DNA of 64,000 nt from Paratractidigestivibacter sp963630635 (GCA_963630635.1 CAVGOA010000001.1:69557-133556); one strand, 5' to 3'. Shown: positions 17,060-26,399, numbered from the stretch's first letter. The notes: generated by a model not told the origin, from the sequence alone. Made by a program: numbers and translations.

Positions 17060-18037
17060 GTGGCTTTTTCTACGCCTGGCCGGCACAACGCGCCGACCCT
17101 GGGAAACAACAACACAAGCGGAGGCGGCAAGCAGCTCATCGTCTGCGTTGCTGTCTCTCTTGTTATATTCACGGTGAGCTGCCGCATGGGCTCGAGCAGT
17201 CCTCTTGAGCTTGTGCGCGGCGCGTTCCAGACGGTGACATCGCCGGTGCGCTATCTGGGCTCGACGGTCTCCGCGCCGTTCCAGGGGCTGGGTAACATCA
17301 TCACCAATCTTACGACCGACCAGCAGACCTTGTCTGACCTCCAGGAGGAAAACGAGCGCTTGCAGGCCAGAAACGCCGAGCTTGAGGAAGCCGAGCAAAC
17401 CGCTTCGCGCTTGCAGAGCCTGCTTGATTTGCAGGACAGCTACAGCCTGCAATCCACGGCGGCGCGCATCATCTCAAGCTCAACTGACTCGTGGACGTCT
17501 ACGGTCACCATTGACAAGGGGTCGACTTCGGGCTTGACCGTTGGCATGCCCATTATGGCTTCTAATGGCGTCATTGGCCAGATTATCCAGTGCAACCCCA
17601 CCACCTCGGTTGTGCGCCTTGTTGCAGACGAGTCCTCGTCCATCTCGGCTATGGTTCAGTCGAGTAGGGCCCAGGGTATGATTAACGGCTCGGCAACCGG
17701 CCAGGTGACCCTCGATCTCATACGTACCGGTCAGACGGTCGAGGTGGGCGACGTCGTGGTCACGAGCGGCCTGGGCGGAGTCTTTCCTAAGGGCCTTCCG
17801 TTGGGCCGCGTGACCTCTGTCGAGAACAACCCCGGATCGCTTTATCTCGATATCGTCGTCGAGCCCTTTGCTCACACCGAGAATAACGAGGAGGTCCTGG
17901 TCATCACCTCGCTTACCGAGGGCCAGGAGGCCTCTGCCGAGGACATCGCCGCCGCGGACGCTCAGGAAAACGCGGGCAAGACCACGTCGGCCACCTCCGA
18001 TGAGGCAACCGATGCCTCGACCACAAGCACCGAGTAG
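17060..18037 (+). CDS. mreC: Rod shape-determining protein MreC
   Basis: Single-span scaffold linking MreB/MreD to PBP2. 325 residues: an N-terminal cytoplasmic tail, a membrane helix at about 20-38, a coiled coil at about 85-115 (QEENERLQARNAELEEAEQ), then the double beta-barrel domain (AARIISSSTDSW, VVTSGLGGVFPKGLPLGRV). The C-terminal 40 residues are acidic and Thr/Ser-rich. It starts at GTG 17060 directly after mreB, with only a weak ribosome site, so translation is probably coupled. Confidence 0.96.
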   Translation: MAFSTPGRHNAPTLGNNNTSGGGKQLIVCVAVSLVIFTVSCRMGSSSPLELVRGAFQTVTSPVRYLGSTVSAPFQGLGNIITNLTTDQQTLSDLQEENERLQARNAELEEAEQTASRLQSLLDLQDSYSLQSTAARIISSSTDSWTSTVTIDKGSTSGLTVGMPIMASNGVIGQIIQCNPTTSVVRLVADESSSISAMVQSSRAQGMINGSATGQVTLDLIRTGQTVEVGDVVVTSGLGGVFPKGLPLGRVTSVENNPGSLYLDIVVEPFAHTENNEEVLVITSLTEGQEASAEDIAAADAQENAGKTTSATSDEATDASTTSTE

Positions 18038-18052
18038 GACGGGTTTTATCCC

Positions 18053-18598
18053 ATGCAGATAGCCGATAAACACAGGGACTTCAAGGGCACGGCCATACTG
18101 GCCGTGATTTGTCTTGTCCTGCAGCTGGCTGTGGCGCCCAACATCGCCTTGGGCAACGGCCGCGCCAACTTCGCACTTGTCTTCTCGGCGTGCTTTGCCT
18201 TAGGCCAGGGCGGCCCCAGGTCTGCGGTCGTCGGGTTCTTCTCGGGCTTGCTGTTTGACCTTTCGAGCACCACGCCCATCGGTCTTATGGCGTTTTGTCT
18301 CACCGTATCGAGCTATCTATTGGGCGCCGAGTCTCGCAATAGGATGTCGGGCGACTTCGCCGGCTCGGTCATCCAAGCGGCTCTTGCCGCGATTGCGACG
18401 AGCCTGGTCTATTGCGTGTGCATGCTGATGGTTGGCCAGACCTCGTCGTTTGTTGACGCGTTGGTCCTGCGAGCACTGCCCATGGCGCTTCTCACCGTCC
18501 TTGGGTTTCTACCGTTTGCTTATTACTACTCACGTGTGCGCACTTCGGGCCCCAGCTTGGGGGCCGGCGGCGGCCACTTTTCTAAGAGGGGCCTGTAG
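18053..18598 (+). CDS. mreD: Rod shape-determining protein MreD
   Basis: Small integral membrane protein of the elongasome, 181 residues with about five hydrophobic segments. The sequence is poorly conserved across the family; identity rests on length, hydrophobicity, FFSGLLFDLSSTTPIGLMAF (matching the family's GxxxDxxxxxPxG pattern) and position between mreC and mrdA. It begins 15 bases after mreC; mrdA follows 6 bases after its stop. Confidence 0.93.
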   Translation: MQIADKHRDFKGTAILAVICLVLQLAVAPNIALGNGRANFALVFSACFALGQGGPRSAVVGFFSGLLFDLSSTTPIGLMAFCLTVSSYLLGAESRNRMSGDFAGSVIQAALAAIATSLVYCVCMLMVGQTSSFVDALVLRALPMALLTVLGFLPFAYYYSRVRTSGPSLGAGGGHFSKRGL

Positions 18599-18604
18599 AC
18601 CCCG

Positions 18605-20638
18605 ATGGACCTCTCGCTCGTCATCATCATCGTCTGCGTCGTCTTGGCGGCGGTGCTTCTCGCCCTGTTCTTTATCTTTGGCAGGGAAGAGGCGCACTTT
18701 ACGCTGGACATCGGCGGCGGAGCGCCTAAGGCCGCTGGTGGCTCGGACGAGTCCGGCGAGAAGAGCATTTCTTCTCGCCTGGTGGGCTTTTGTGTGGTTA
18801 TCGGCGGTGTTTTTGCAGCGCTGGCGGCCCGTCTGTGGTCGATGCAGCTTGTCTCGAGCGACGAGTACGCCGAGCTTGCCGAGTCCAACCGTACCCGCAC
18901 CGTCACCACGGCCGCTCCACGCGGCCGCATCCTTGACCGCAACGGCAAAGAGATCGTGACCAACCGTCCCTGCCTTACCGTTACCGCCGTCTCCGACGTT
19001 GTGGACGACGAGATCGAGATGACCCTTCTGGGTAACCTCATCGGCATGCCGATGCAGGCCGTTCGCCGCAAGATCCAGGACACCTCGCAGGGTGCCCAGA
19101 GCGCGCGCACTGTCTCGGTTGACGTATCCCGCCGCGTCGTTGCCTACATCGGCGAGCACCCCGCGCTCTTTAGCGGCGTCTCGGTCGAGGAAAGGACGCA
19201 GAGAAGTTATCCTTTGGGTTCGCTCGCCGCCCATGTCGTGGGCTATACCGGCACTGTCACTGCCGAGCAGCTAAAGTCCACCAGCGATGACGACGATGCC
19301 GTCGAGTACAAATCTGGCGACGTTGTGGGCCAATCGGGCGTCGAGCTCATGTACGAGAGCGTGCTTCAGGGCATTCGCGGTGAGCAGACCGTCTACGTTG
19401 ACGCCAACGGCAACGTGCTGGACACCTCGACCACCATCGACCCCCAAAGCGGCAGCGACCTCTATCTCACCATCGACGCAGATGTCCAGGCCGCGGCCGA
19501 GGCTTCGCTCGAGAAGATCGTGGCCATGTGCAAGGACTCTGGATACGACTGCACCGGCGGCTCGTGCGTGGCGGTCGACTGCACTAACGGCGAGGTCATT
19601 TGCCTGGCAAGCTACCCCACGTACTCGCCCAACATCTTTGTGGGCGGTATCTCGAGCGCCGATTGGTCGGCCTTGCAGGACGAGAACGCCAATTACCCGC
19701 TGATGAACCGCGCCATCGCCGGTCAGTATCCCTCGGGTTCAACCATCAAGGCCCTAACTACCTTCGCGGGCCTTGACTACGGTATCGTAAGCACCGACTC
19801 GTCCTTTTACTGCACCGGTTGGTGGACGGGCTTTGGCGAGAACTACGGCATGTCGTGCTGGACAAAGTACGGCCACGGCGCCGTGAACCTCTCCACCGGC
19901 CTCACCAACTCGTGTGACATCGTCTACTACGAGATCGGCAAGGGCTTCTACTACTCCGAGAACAACGAGGGCCTGCAAGAGACCTTCCGCCGCTACGGCT
20001 TGGGCTCCACCACCGGCATCGACCTTCCCGGCGAGGCCTCGGGGCGCGTGCCCGACGCCGAATGGAAGTGGAACTACTTCTCGAACCTTCCCGACGACCA
20101 AAGGACATGGCAAGGCGGCGAGAACTGCAACATCGCCATTGGCCAGGGCGACCTTCTCGTCACCGTTTTGCAGATGGTTCAGGCCTACTGCAGCATCGCT
20201 AACAAGGGGCCGGTTTATAAGCCCCACGTCATGAAGAGCGTCAAGAGCCGCCTGGGCTCGGGCTCGGTCATTGATTACAACGTCTCGCAGGTACGCACTA
20301 TTGACGAGAACCAGGCCTATCGCGACATCGTGAAGAGCGGTCTGTACGGTGTGGTCTACGAAGAGTCGGCCAGCCAGGCTGTCCACTGGACCAACCTCGA
20401 CGTCACCGTCAACGGTAAGACCGGCACGGCCGAGCAGACCACCAAGGGCGACCCCTTGGGTTGGTTTGTGGGTTATGCCCCGGCCGATAACCCCAAGTAC
20501 GTTGTTGGCGCAAACATCGACGGCGTCTCGGCGGGCGCGACCTCGGGCATGTTTGTCGTGCGTGACATCTTTGGCGCGATCTATGGCCAGCCCGACGACG
20601 TGGACCAGACCATCGGCACCTCTTCCTCAAGAGACTAA
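18605..20638 (+). CDS. mrdA: Penicillin-binding protein 2 (elongation transpeptidase), with an extra N-terminal membrane segment
   Basis: Cross-links peptidoglycan in the side wall with RodA. 677 residues. The class B PBP core is complete: RGRILDRNGKEIV in the pedestal domain, SxxK at Ser379-Lys382, SCD at 436-438, and KTG at 605-607. Ordinary PBP2 has one membrane helix. Here two are predicted, at 4-26 and about 59-79, joined by a Gly/Ser-rich, acidic loop. With the catalytic domain outside, the N-terminus would also have to be outside. Codon use in the first 58 codons is like the rest, so the extension appears genuine. The start is ATG 18605, 6 bases after mreD. Confidence 0.95.
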   Translation: MDLSLVIIIVCVVLAAVLLALFFIFGREEAHFTLDIGGGAPKAAGGSDESGEKSISSRLVGFCVVIGGVFAALAARLWSMQLVSSDEYAELAESNRTRTVTTAAPRGRILDRNGKEIVTNRPCLTVTAVSDVVDDEIEMTLLGNLIGMPMQAVRRKIQDTSQGAQSARTVSVDVSRRVVAYIGEHPALFSGVSVEERTQRSYPLGSLAAHVVGYTGTVTAEQLKSTSDDDDAVEYKSGDVVGQSGVELMYESVLQGIRGEQTVYVDANGNVLDTSTTIDPQSGSDLYLTIDADVQAAAEASLEKIVAMCKDSGYDCTGGSCVAVDCTNGEVICLASYPTYSPNIFVGGISSADWSALQDENANYPLMNRAIAGQYPSGSTIKALTTFAGLDYGIVSTDSSFYCTGWWTGFGENYGMSCWTKYGHGAVNLSTGLTNSCDIVYYEIGKGFYYSENNEGLQETFRRYGLGSTTGIDLPGEASGRVPDAEWKWNYFSNLPDDQRTWQGGENCNIAIGQGDLLVTVLQMVQAYCSIANKGPVYKPHVMKSVKSRLGSGSVIDYNVSQVRTIDENQAYRDIVKSGLYGVVYEESASQAVHWTNLDVTVNGKTGTAEQTTKGDPLGWFVGYAPADNPKYVVGANIDGVSAGATSGMFVVRDIFGAIYGQPDDVDQTIGTSSSRD

Positions 20639-20673
20639 GTAGGCGAGAAGACCAGAAAGGGGGCGAGAAGCCC

Positions 20674-21894
20674 ATGGCACAGGAAATGACGGGCGTTGGG
20701 ACCTCGCAGGGGTTCTTCTCGTCGCTCGGAAACCGCGGCACCTCGCGCGGCGGCGCTCACTCAAGCGTGAAGAAGAACACGGGCCTCTCGTCGAAGCTCT
20801 ACTTTTCCCAGCTTATCCCCGCGGCTCTTCTTGTCATCATGGGAATCGTCACCATATGGTCGGCCTCCCTCACGATCGACGAGGCCAATTTCATGAGCCA
20901 TCTCTTTGGCATCGCGCTGGGCCTTGTGGGCGCGGCGATCGTGTGGCGCTACGACTACCGCAACTTCGCAAACCTTACGACGGCGCTTCTCATCTTCGAC
21001 TGCGTCTTGATGGTCCTGCCTCACGTTCCGGGCCTGGGCGTCTCGGCTAAGGGCATGACGGGCTGGGTCCAGATTCCGTTGATTAGGTTTCGCTTTCAGC
21101 CTTCCGAGCCCTCGAAGATCGTGACGATTCTGCTTATGGCCTCTGCCTGTGCGCAGTACAACGGCAAGATCGAGACCTTTGGTGATTACTGCAAGCTCTG
21201 CGGCACCCTGCTTTTGCCCCTGGGGCTTCTTGTCGTGACCGACCTGGGCACCTCGCTCGTCATCTTATTCCTGGGCGCCACGGTCATCATCTGCAGCGGT
21301 GCGCCTATGAAGTGGGTCTTGCCCACAATCGGCCTTATAGTGGGCGTGGTTTCGCTCGTTGTCATAACCTCTTTGACCGACGGCTTACCGCACATCTTGA
21401 AGGAGTACCAGTTAAAGCGCCTTATTGTCTTTGTCGACTCGTCGGTTGACCCCACAGGGGACGGCTATAACCTGCAGCAGGCCAAGATTGCCGTTGGCTC
21501 GGGCGGTTTTCTTGGCAAGGGTATTGGCAACGCGACGCAGGCCGGCACGGGATTTTTGCCCGAGGCCCACACCGACTTCGTCTTTGCCCTCTTTAGCGAG
21601 GAGTTTGGCTTTCTGGGCGCCATAGTGCTTTTGGGCGTCTTTGCGTGGATGATTTTCTCGACGGTGCTTCTGGCCATGAAGCTTGACTCGCCCTTTGGCA
21701 AGCTTGTGCTTGTGGGTTGTGCCGCGATGTGGCTTTTCCAGGTACTCGAGAACATCGGCATGTGTATCGGCATCATGCCGATTACCGGCATCCCGCTGCC
21801 TTTCATCAGCTACGGCTCTTCTTCCATGGTCTCGCAGCTGGCCGCGGTGGGTATGGTTCAATCCGTATGGAGACACAGGCAGCGCGCCGCATAA
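20674..21894 (+). CDS. rodA: RodA, SEDS-family peptidoglycan glycosyltransferase
   Basis: Polymerises lipid II in partnership with PBP2. 406 residues with about ten membrane helices. SEDS signatures are seen: GWVQIPLIRFRFQPSEPSK, GYNLQQAKIAVGSGGFLGKG, FLPEAHTDFVFALFSEEFGF and GIPLPFISYGSSSM. The 40-residue N-terminal tail is Gly/Ser/Arg-rich and longer than in E. coli RodA. FtsW is the alternative, but the position after mrdA points to RodA. Confidence 0.96.
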   Translation: MAQEMTGVGTSQGFFSSLGNRGTSRGGAHSSVKKNTGLSSKLYFSQLIPAALLVIMGIVTIWSASLTIDEANFMSHLFGIALGLVGAAIVWRYDYRNFANLTTALLIFDCVLMVLPHVPGLGVSAKGMTGWVQIPLIRFRFQPSEPSKIVTILLMASACAQYNGKIETFGDYCKLCGTLLLPLGLLVVTDLGTSLVILFLGATVIICSGAPMKWVLPTIGLIVGVVSLVVITSLTDGLPHILKEYQLKRLIVFVDSSVDPTGDGYNLQQAKIAVGSGGFLGKGIGNATQAGTGFLPEAHTDFVFALFSEEFGFLGAIVLLGVFAWMIFSTVLLAMKLDSPFGKLVLVGCAAMWLFQVLENIGMCIGIMPITGIPLPFISYGSSSMVSQLAAVGMVQSVWRHRQRAA

Positions 21895-21925
21895 GGCTCG
21901 CTCCTTTAAGAAGGGACTAATCCGC

Positions 21926-22912
21926 ATGGCTCGAAACAAGAGTGGTGCTAAGAAGAATACGGGCTTCTCGGTTAGCAGTGTTGTCGATGTCGTGGCATCG
22001 GCCCGTGACAGTATGAGGAGTGCCGACGAGCCGCTGCTTGTGCGCGTGCACGTCGACCCTGATTGCCCGCGTGAGGTTGCCTTGGCCGTCAAAGATGCGC
22101 TGGTGCCTAAAAAACCGCAGGCCAGGGTCCAGGTTCGCGGCCTTTCCCTTAACCCGGGCGATGAGTCTGATTGCGACCTGGTTCTTCTTCTGGCCGCGCC
22201 AAACACCGCAGCCTGCGTGAAGCTGGCGCGTGGTTATGCCCAGGTTGGGTGCGAGTGTGCCTTGGTTGTCGAGTCGGCCGTCGATATCCCGTCGCTGGGC
22301 CTTCCCGAGGAACAAGAGTCCCTGGTGGGCTGTGTCGCTGCCTCGTCTGCCGAGGCTTTGCTGCCTAAGCTCGCTTGCTGGATGGTCTCGGCGGGGGAGA
22401 AGGGCGTGGCGGTTGCCGCGGCCTTCCCGTTTTGCCGCAAGGCCGAGGTCGAGTCCTTGGTGACCAGGTGCGCGTTGGAGAACGCCGCGATTGGCGCCAT
22501 AGCGCTGGTTCCCGGGTCTGACTTCCCGTTGATGACGGCCAACCAGGCCAAGATGGCCTTCGACATCGCGAGCGCCTACGGTATGGGCATGACGCCCGAT
22601 CGTGCGCTCGAGATCGCGGGCGTCGTGGCCGCGGGCCTGGGCTATCGCACGCTGGCCCGTACCTTCGCGGGACTTGTTCCCGGCTTTGGCTGGGTGCTTA
22701 AAGCGGGCATCGGATACGCCGGTACCGTCACCACAGCCAAGGCCCTTGAGACCTGGCTTGAGCGAGACGAGCGCGGGAGGTCCAAGTCCAAGACGAAGAA
22801 ATCCAAGGCCGCCGTTCCCGCCGATGCCGTGGCTCAGTTACCTGTCAAAGCCGGTCCGAGCAAGGACCAGCAAAAGGCTGGCAGCGCCGCCTTCGACTAC
22901 CTCACCCTTTAG
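21926..22912 (+). CDS. DUF697-like membrane-associated protein
   Basis: 328 residues, function unknown. Residues about 35-195 form an alpha/beta region of unfamiliar sequence. Residues about 205-280 resemble DUF697 (the C-terminal part of YcjF-type proteins): FPLMTANQAKMAFDIASAYG, then a Gly/Ala-rich pair of helices (GVVAAGLGYRTLARTFAGLVPGFGW). The C-terminus is a basic KSKTKKSK tail. ATG 21926 follows AAGGGA. It is 31 bases after rodA and on the same strand, so it may belong to the rod-shape transcript. No GTPase motif is present, unlike many DUF697 proteins. Confidence 0.72.
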   Translation: MARNKSGAKKNTGFSVSSVVDVVASARDSMRSADEPLLVRVHVDPDCPREVALAVKDALVPKKPQARVQVRGLSLNPGDESDCDLVLLLAAPNTAACVKLARGYAQVGCECALVVESAVDIPSLGLPEEQESLVGCVAASSAEALLPKLACWMVSAGEKGVAVAAAFPFCRKAEVESLVTRCALENAAIGAIALVPGSDFPLMTANQAKMAFDIASAYGMGMTPDRALEIAGVVAAGLGYRTLARTFAGLVPGFGWVLKAGIGYAGTVTTAKALETWLERDERGRSKSKTKKSKAAVPADAVAQLPVKAGPSKDQQKAGSAAFDYLTL

Positions 22913-22966
22913 TCCGTCTCGACATCCTAAAACTCTATCCCCAAGACCCGAAAGGAGCCTGCGCGC

Positions 22967-24844
22967 GTGCGCCAGCCCCGAGAAAACCTCTTTCACCTTA
23001 TCGAGCCCTACCTTGACCGCGTTGAGCACCCTTCGCGCTACCTCGATCACGAATGGGGTGCCTGCGAAGAACAGGACGGCCCCTTTCACCTGTGCATGGT
23101 TTATGCCGATACCTATGAGATCGGTCAGCCCAATATGGCCGTCTCGATCCTCTACAACACAATCAATGCCCAGGAGGGCATGAGCTGCGAGCGCGCATAT
23201 CTGCCCTGGAAAGACATGTGCGACCTCATGCGCGCAGACGGCGTTCCCATGCTGTCTCTGGAGGGCGCAGCCCCTCTCGCCTCGTTTGACGCTGTGGGCT
23301 TTACGTTGGCCCACGAGCTCATTGGTACGAACATCCTCGAGGCCCTAGACCTCGCAGGCATTGCCATCAAGTCGGCTGAGCGCGACGAGGACGACCCCTT
23401 TATCCTGGGCGGTGGCCCTTCTGTCTGGAACTGCGAGCCCCTGTCGCCGGTTTTCGACGCAGTAATGCTGGGCGACGGCGAGAAGCTCATGGTCCAGGTT
23501 TGCGAGACGATCCGCGATCTTAGGGCCGAAGGTTCTTCTCGCCAGGACATTCTTTTTGCCCTGGCACGCATCGATGCCGTCTACGTGCCCTCCCTCTACG
23601 AGATCGTGGTCGACGAGACCTCGACCCGCTGGGGCTACGCGCGCCCCTTGTCCGGCACCCCGGCCAAGCCCGTTGTGACCAAGGCCTGCATCCCAGACCT
23701 GGCGGCGACTCCTCCCATTGCGCAGAAAATCGTGCCTTACATGGGCATCGTTCAGGACCGCATGTCGCTTGAGATACTGCGCGGCTGCGCCCGCGGCTGC
23801 CGGTTTTGTCAGGCCGGTATGACCTATCGCCCGGTGCGCGAGCGTCCCGCCGAGCAGATCATCGAGGCGGGTGAGCGCGGCCTTATGGAAAGCGGCCACG
23901 ACGAGCTTTCGCTCACCTCGCTTTCCACCACCGACCACTCGCAGTGCGCCTACATCTTGAACTCCCTGCATGAGCGCCTGTCCAACAAGGGTATCCGCGT
24001 GTCCATTCCTTCTCAGCGCCTTGACTCCTTTGGCGTCGAGATGGCCGCGGCCGTGGGTACCGGCAAGCGCGGCGGCCTCACCTTCGCGCCCGAGGCCGGA
24101 AGCCAGCGTCTGCGCGACGTCATCAACAAGGGCGTCACCGAGGACGACCTGGAAAACGCGGCGAGAAACGCCTTTAAGATGGGCTGGCGCCGTTGCAAGC
24201 TCTACTTCATGATGGGCCTTCCCACCGAGACCGACGACGACATCGTGGGTATAGCCAATGCGGCACAGCGCGTGCTGGACATCGGCCGCGAGGTCGTGGG
24301 CAGGGGAGTGAAGTCGGGCATCACCGTTTCTATTTCGGTCGCGGTCTTTGTGCCCAAGAGCTACACGCCTTTCCAGTGGGCCCCGCAGCTCGAGCCCGAT
24401 GAGGTCCGTCGCCGCCAACAGCTTCTTCTTCACTCCTGCAAGGACCGCTCGATCCGCGTGGCCTACCACGACTCGGGCACCTCGCTGGTCGAAGGCGCCT
24501 TGTCAAAGATGGGCCGCACCGGCTTCGACCTTCTGTACGAGGCTTGGAGTCTGGGCTGTCGCTTTGATGCCTGGACCAGCGAGTTCAACTTCGAGCTGTG
24601 GCAGCAGGCCGCGGCCAACGTGGGCGTCGACCTGCAAGACGTCGCCTGCGAGCAGTTTAACCTGGACGCCCGCTTGCCGTGGGACCACACGTCGCCCGCC
24701 GTCTCGAAGGGCTTCCTCCAGCGAGAATGGCGCCGCGCGACACAGGGGCAAACAACCGCCGACTGCACCCGCGGCACCTGCGCGGGCTGCGGTGTCTGCC
24801 CCGCTCTTGGCGTCAATAACAACCTTTGCGAGGTGCGCGCATGA
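22967..24844 (+). CDS. TIGR03960-family B12-binding/radical SAM protein
   Basis: 625 residues. Residues about 1-190 resemble a cobalamin-binding-like domain (YADTYEIGQPNMAVSILYN). The radical SAM core starts at the cluster motif CARGCRFC (Cys274, 278, 281), which binds 4Fe-4S, followed by LSLTSLSTTDHS and GGLTFAPEAGSQRLRDVINKG. A cysteine-rich tail (CTRGTCAGCGVC) may hold a second metal site. The substrate is not established to my knowledge. GTG 22967 follows AAAGGAG. The next gene overlaps by ATGA, and in related genomes the pair precedes rplU, suggesting an RNA or ribosome modification role (inference). Confidence 0.88.
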   Translation: MRQPRENLFHLIEPYLDRVEHPSRYLDHEWGACEEQDGPFHLCMVYADTYEIGQPNMAVSILYNTINAQEGMSCERAYLPWKDMCDLMRADGVPMLSLEGAAPLASFDAVGFTLAHELIGTNILEALDLAGIAIKSAERDEDDPFILGGGPSVWNCEPLSPVFDAVMLGDGEKLMVQVCETIRDLRAEGSSRQDILFALARIDAVYVPSLYEIVVDETSTRWGYARPLSGTPAKPVVTKACIPDLAATPPIAQKIVPYMGIVQDRMSLEILRGCARGCRFCQAGMTYRPVRERPAEQIIEAGERGLMESGHDELSLTSLSTTDHSQCAYILNSLHERLSNKGIRVSIPSQRLDSFGVEMAAAVGTGKRGGLTFAPEAGSQRLRDVINKGVTEDDLENAARNAFKMGWRRCKLYFMMGLPTETDDDIVGIANAAQRVLDIGREVVGRGVKSGITVSISVAVFVPKSYTPFQWAPQLEPDEVRRRQQLLLHSCKDRSIRVAYHDSGTSLVEGALSKMGRTGFDLLYEAWSLGCRFDAWTSEFNFELWQQAAANVGVDLQDVACEQFNLDARLPWDHTSPAVSKGFLQREWRRATQGQTTADCTRGTCAGCGVCPALGVNNNLCEVRA

Positions 24845-25581
24845 CGGCCCGTCCACAACCCTGGGGCGACGCGAAGCCCCAGGACATGTCAATCATTAAG
24901 GACCTCGACCGCCTGCGCGTCGAGTACATCAAGGACGACCGCCTGGCTTACCTGGGCCATCTCGAGGTGCTCGAGACGATCAACCGCTGCATTCGCCGCG
25001 CCCAACTGCCCTTCTCTATTGGCAACGGCTTTGCCCGGCGCATGCGCATCCAGTTCTCGCAGGCCCTGCCTGTGGGAGCGTCGTCCTGTTGCGAGTACTT
25101 TGACCTGCGTTTAAATGAGTACATAGAGCCTCAGGAGGCCCTTTCGCGCCTTGCCGCGGCGACCCCGCCCGCCCTGGCCCCGCAGCGCGCCGCCTACATC
25201 GAGGGGCGCGTGCCCGCTCTTGAGGCCTGGCTCAACCGTGCCGATTGGGACGTGCGCCTTGTTGGCGCCGGTGTCTCCTGTGCGCAGCTTGTTGAGCTCC
25301 TCTCTGCCACGGCGGCGCAAGGCACCCTCAACTACATGCGCGGTGACAAGCCCAAGTCGATTGACCTCGCGAGCGCTTTAGTTGGCTTCTCGGCAGACAA
25401 AGACGGCGATGACCTGGTCCTTACCCTGCAGACTCGCTCGTCCAACGAGGGCGCGCTGCGGCCCAAGGTTCTTCTCGACGCCGCCTTGTCTGGCATCGAG
25501 CACCCTTACCGTCATCTCAAGGTCGCCCGCACGGCACAGCACCACGAAACGGCTGATGGTCATCTTGTGAATCCTCTCTAG
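24841..25581 (+). CDS. TIGR03936/DUF2344 protein, partner of the radical SAM protein
   Basis: 246 residues. The family start is recognisable: LRVEYIKDDRLAYLGHLE, followed by IRRAQLPFSIGNGFARRMRI, which resembles the conserved R-A-x-L-P-x-x-S-x-G-F-N-P pattern. In many bacteria this domain is fused to the upstream radical SAM protein; here it is a separate gene joined by a 4-base ATGA overlap, so the products are probably made together. ATG 24841 is chosen for that overlap; 24886 is an alternative closer to the conserved domain. Function unknown. Confidence 0.85.
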   Translation: MTARPQPWGDAKPQDMSIIKDLDRLRVEYIKDDRLAYLGHLEVLETINRCIRRAQLPFSIGNGFARRMRIQFSQALPVGASSCCEYFDLRLNEYIEPQEALSRLAAATPPALAPQRAAYIEGRVPALEAWLNRADWDVRLVGAGVSCAQLVELLSATAAQGTLNYMRGDKPKSIDLASALVGFSADKDGDDLVLTLQTRSSNEGALRPKVLLDAALSGIEHPYRHLKVARTAQHHETADGHLVNPL

Positions 25582-25697
25582 ATGTTGTGCCATTTGCCCG
25601 CTTAACCACTATTCTTTTCAAGGTTGCAAACACGCTTTGATGCATGAGTGTCGCTACGTTTCCCCGGTGATATTCGCAGGTCACGCCAGACTTGGCA

Positions 25698-25726
25698 TTG
25701 ACGCGTTTTTGTGACGCAGGTAGAAT
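25698..25726 (+). promoter_or_regulatory. Promoter for rplU-rpmA
   Basis: -35 TTGACG (25698-25703) and -10 TAGAAT (25721-25726) are separated by exactly 17 bases. Transcription would start near 25733, giving a leader of about 35 bases before rplU. This is one of the best sigma-70-type promoters in the window. Confidence 0.85.
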
Positions 25727-25768
25727 TAGTGTTTGTTGCACTCACGCCAGCAATGAAGGGTTCTAAAG

Positions 25769-26077
25769 ATGTACGCAATCGTAGCAACTGGTGGCAAGCA
25801 GTATAAGGTTGCCAAGGGCGACGTCATCGACGTCGAGAAGCTCAATGCGCAGCCTGGCGATAAGGTCGAGCTCCCCGTTCTTCTTCTGAACGACGGCGAG
25901 AAGACCATCGTTGGCTCTGCCCCTCTTCAGGACAAGAAGGTCACCGCCGAGGTTGTGGAGCAGTTCAAGGGCGAGAAGCTCCTCGTCTTCAAGTTCAAGA
26001 AGCGTAAGCGCTATCACCGCGCCAACGGCCACCGTCAGCAGCTGACCAAGATTCAGATTGTTGAGATTCCGGCTTAG
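25769..26077 (+). CDS. rplU: 50S ribosomal protein L21
   Basis: Binds 23S rRNA in the large subunit. 102 residues, standard length. MYAIVATGGKQYKV at the start and FKFKKRKRYHRANGHRQQ near the end are diagnostic. ATG 25769 is preceded by GAAGGG. Followed 48 bases later by rpmA in the universal rplU-rpmA pair, with a terminator after rpmA. Confidence 0.98.
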   Translation: MYAIVATGGKQYKVAKGDVIDVEKLNAQPGDKVELPVLLLNDGEKTIVGSAPLQDKKVTAEVVEQFKGEKLLVFKFKKRKRYHRANGHRQQLTKIQIVEIPA

Positions 26078-26125
26078 TCTCTTTTTGAAGCAAGATCATC
26101 TTCACCACCAGAAGGCAGGTAAATT

Positions 26126-26377
26126 ATGGCTCACAAGAAAGGTCTCGGCTCGTCTCGTAACGGCCGCGATTCCAACGCTCAGCGTCTTGGCACCAAGCGC
26201 TATGGCGGTCAGGCTGTGAAGGCCGGCGAGATTCTCGTCCGTCAGCGTGGTACCCACATTCACCCCGGCGAGAACGTCGGTATCGGCAAGGACGACACCC
26301 TGTTTGCTCTTGCTGCCGGCACCGTTGAGTTCACCAAGGGTGTTCGCCACATGGTGCACGTTCGCACCCAGGCATAG
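26126..26377 (+). CDS. rpmA: 50S ribosomal protein L27
   Basis: 83 residues. The N-terminal tail MAHKKGLGSSRNGRDS reaches the peptidyl-transferase centre. It starts directly at the mature AHKK sequence, so there is no cleavable extension of the Firmicute (Prp-processed) type. Later motifs GTKRYGGQ and RQRGTHIHPGENVG are conserved. SD AGGCAGG lies upstream. Confidence 0.98.
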   Translation: MAHKKGLGSSRNGRDSNAQRLGTKRYGGQAVKAGEILVRQRGTHIHPGENVGIGKDDTLFALAAGTVEFTKGVRHMVHVRTQA

Positions 26378-26399
26378 AGCCTTATATAACGGCTTGTTG

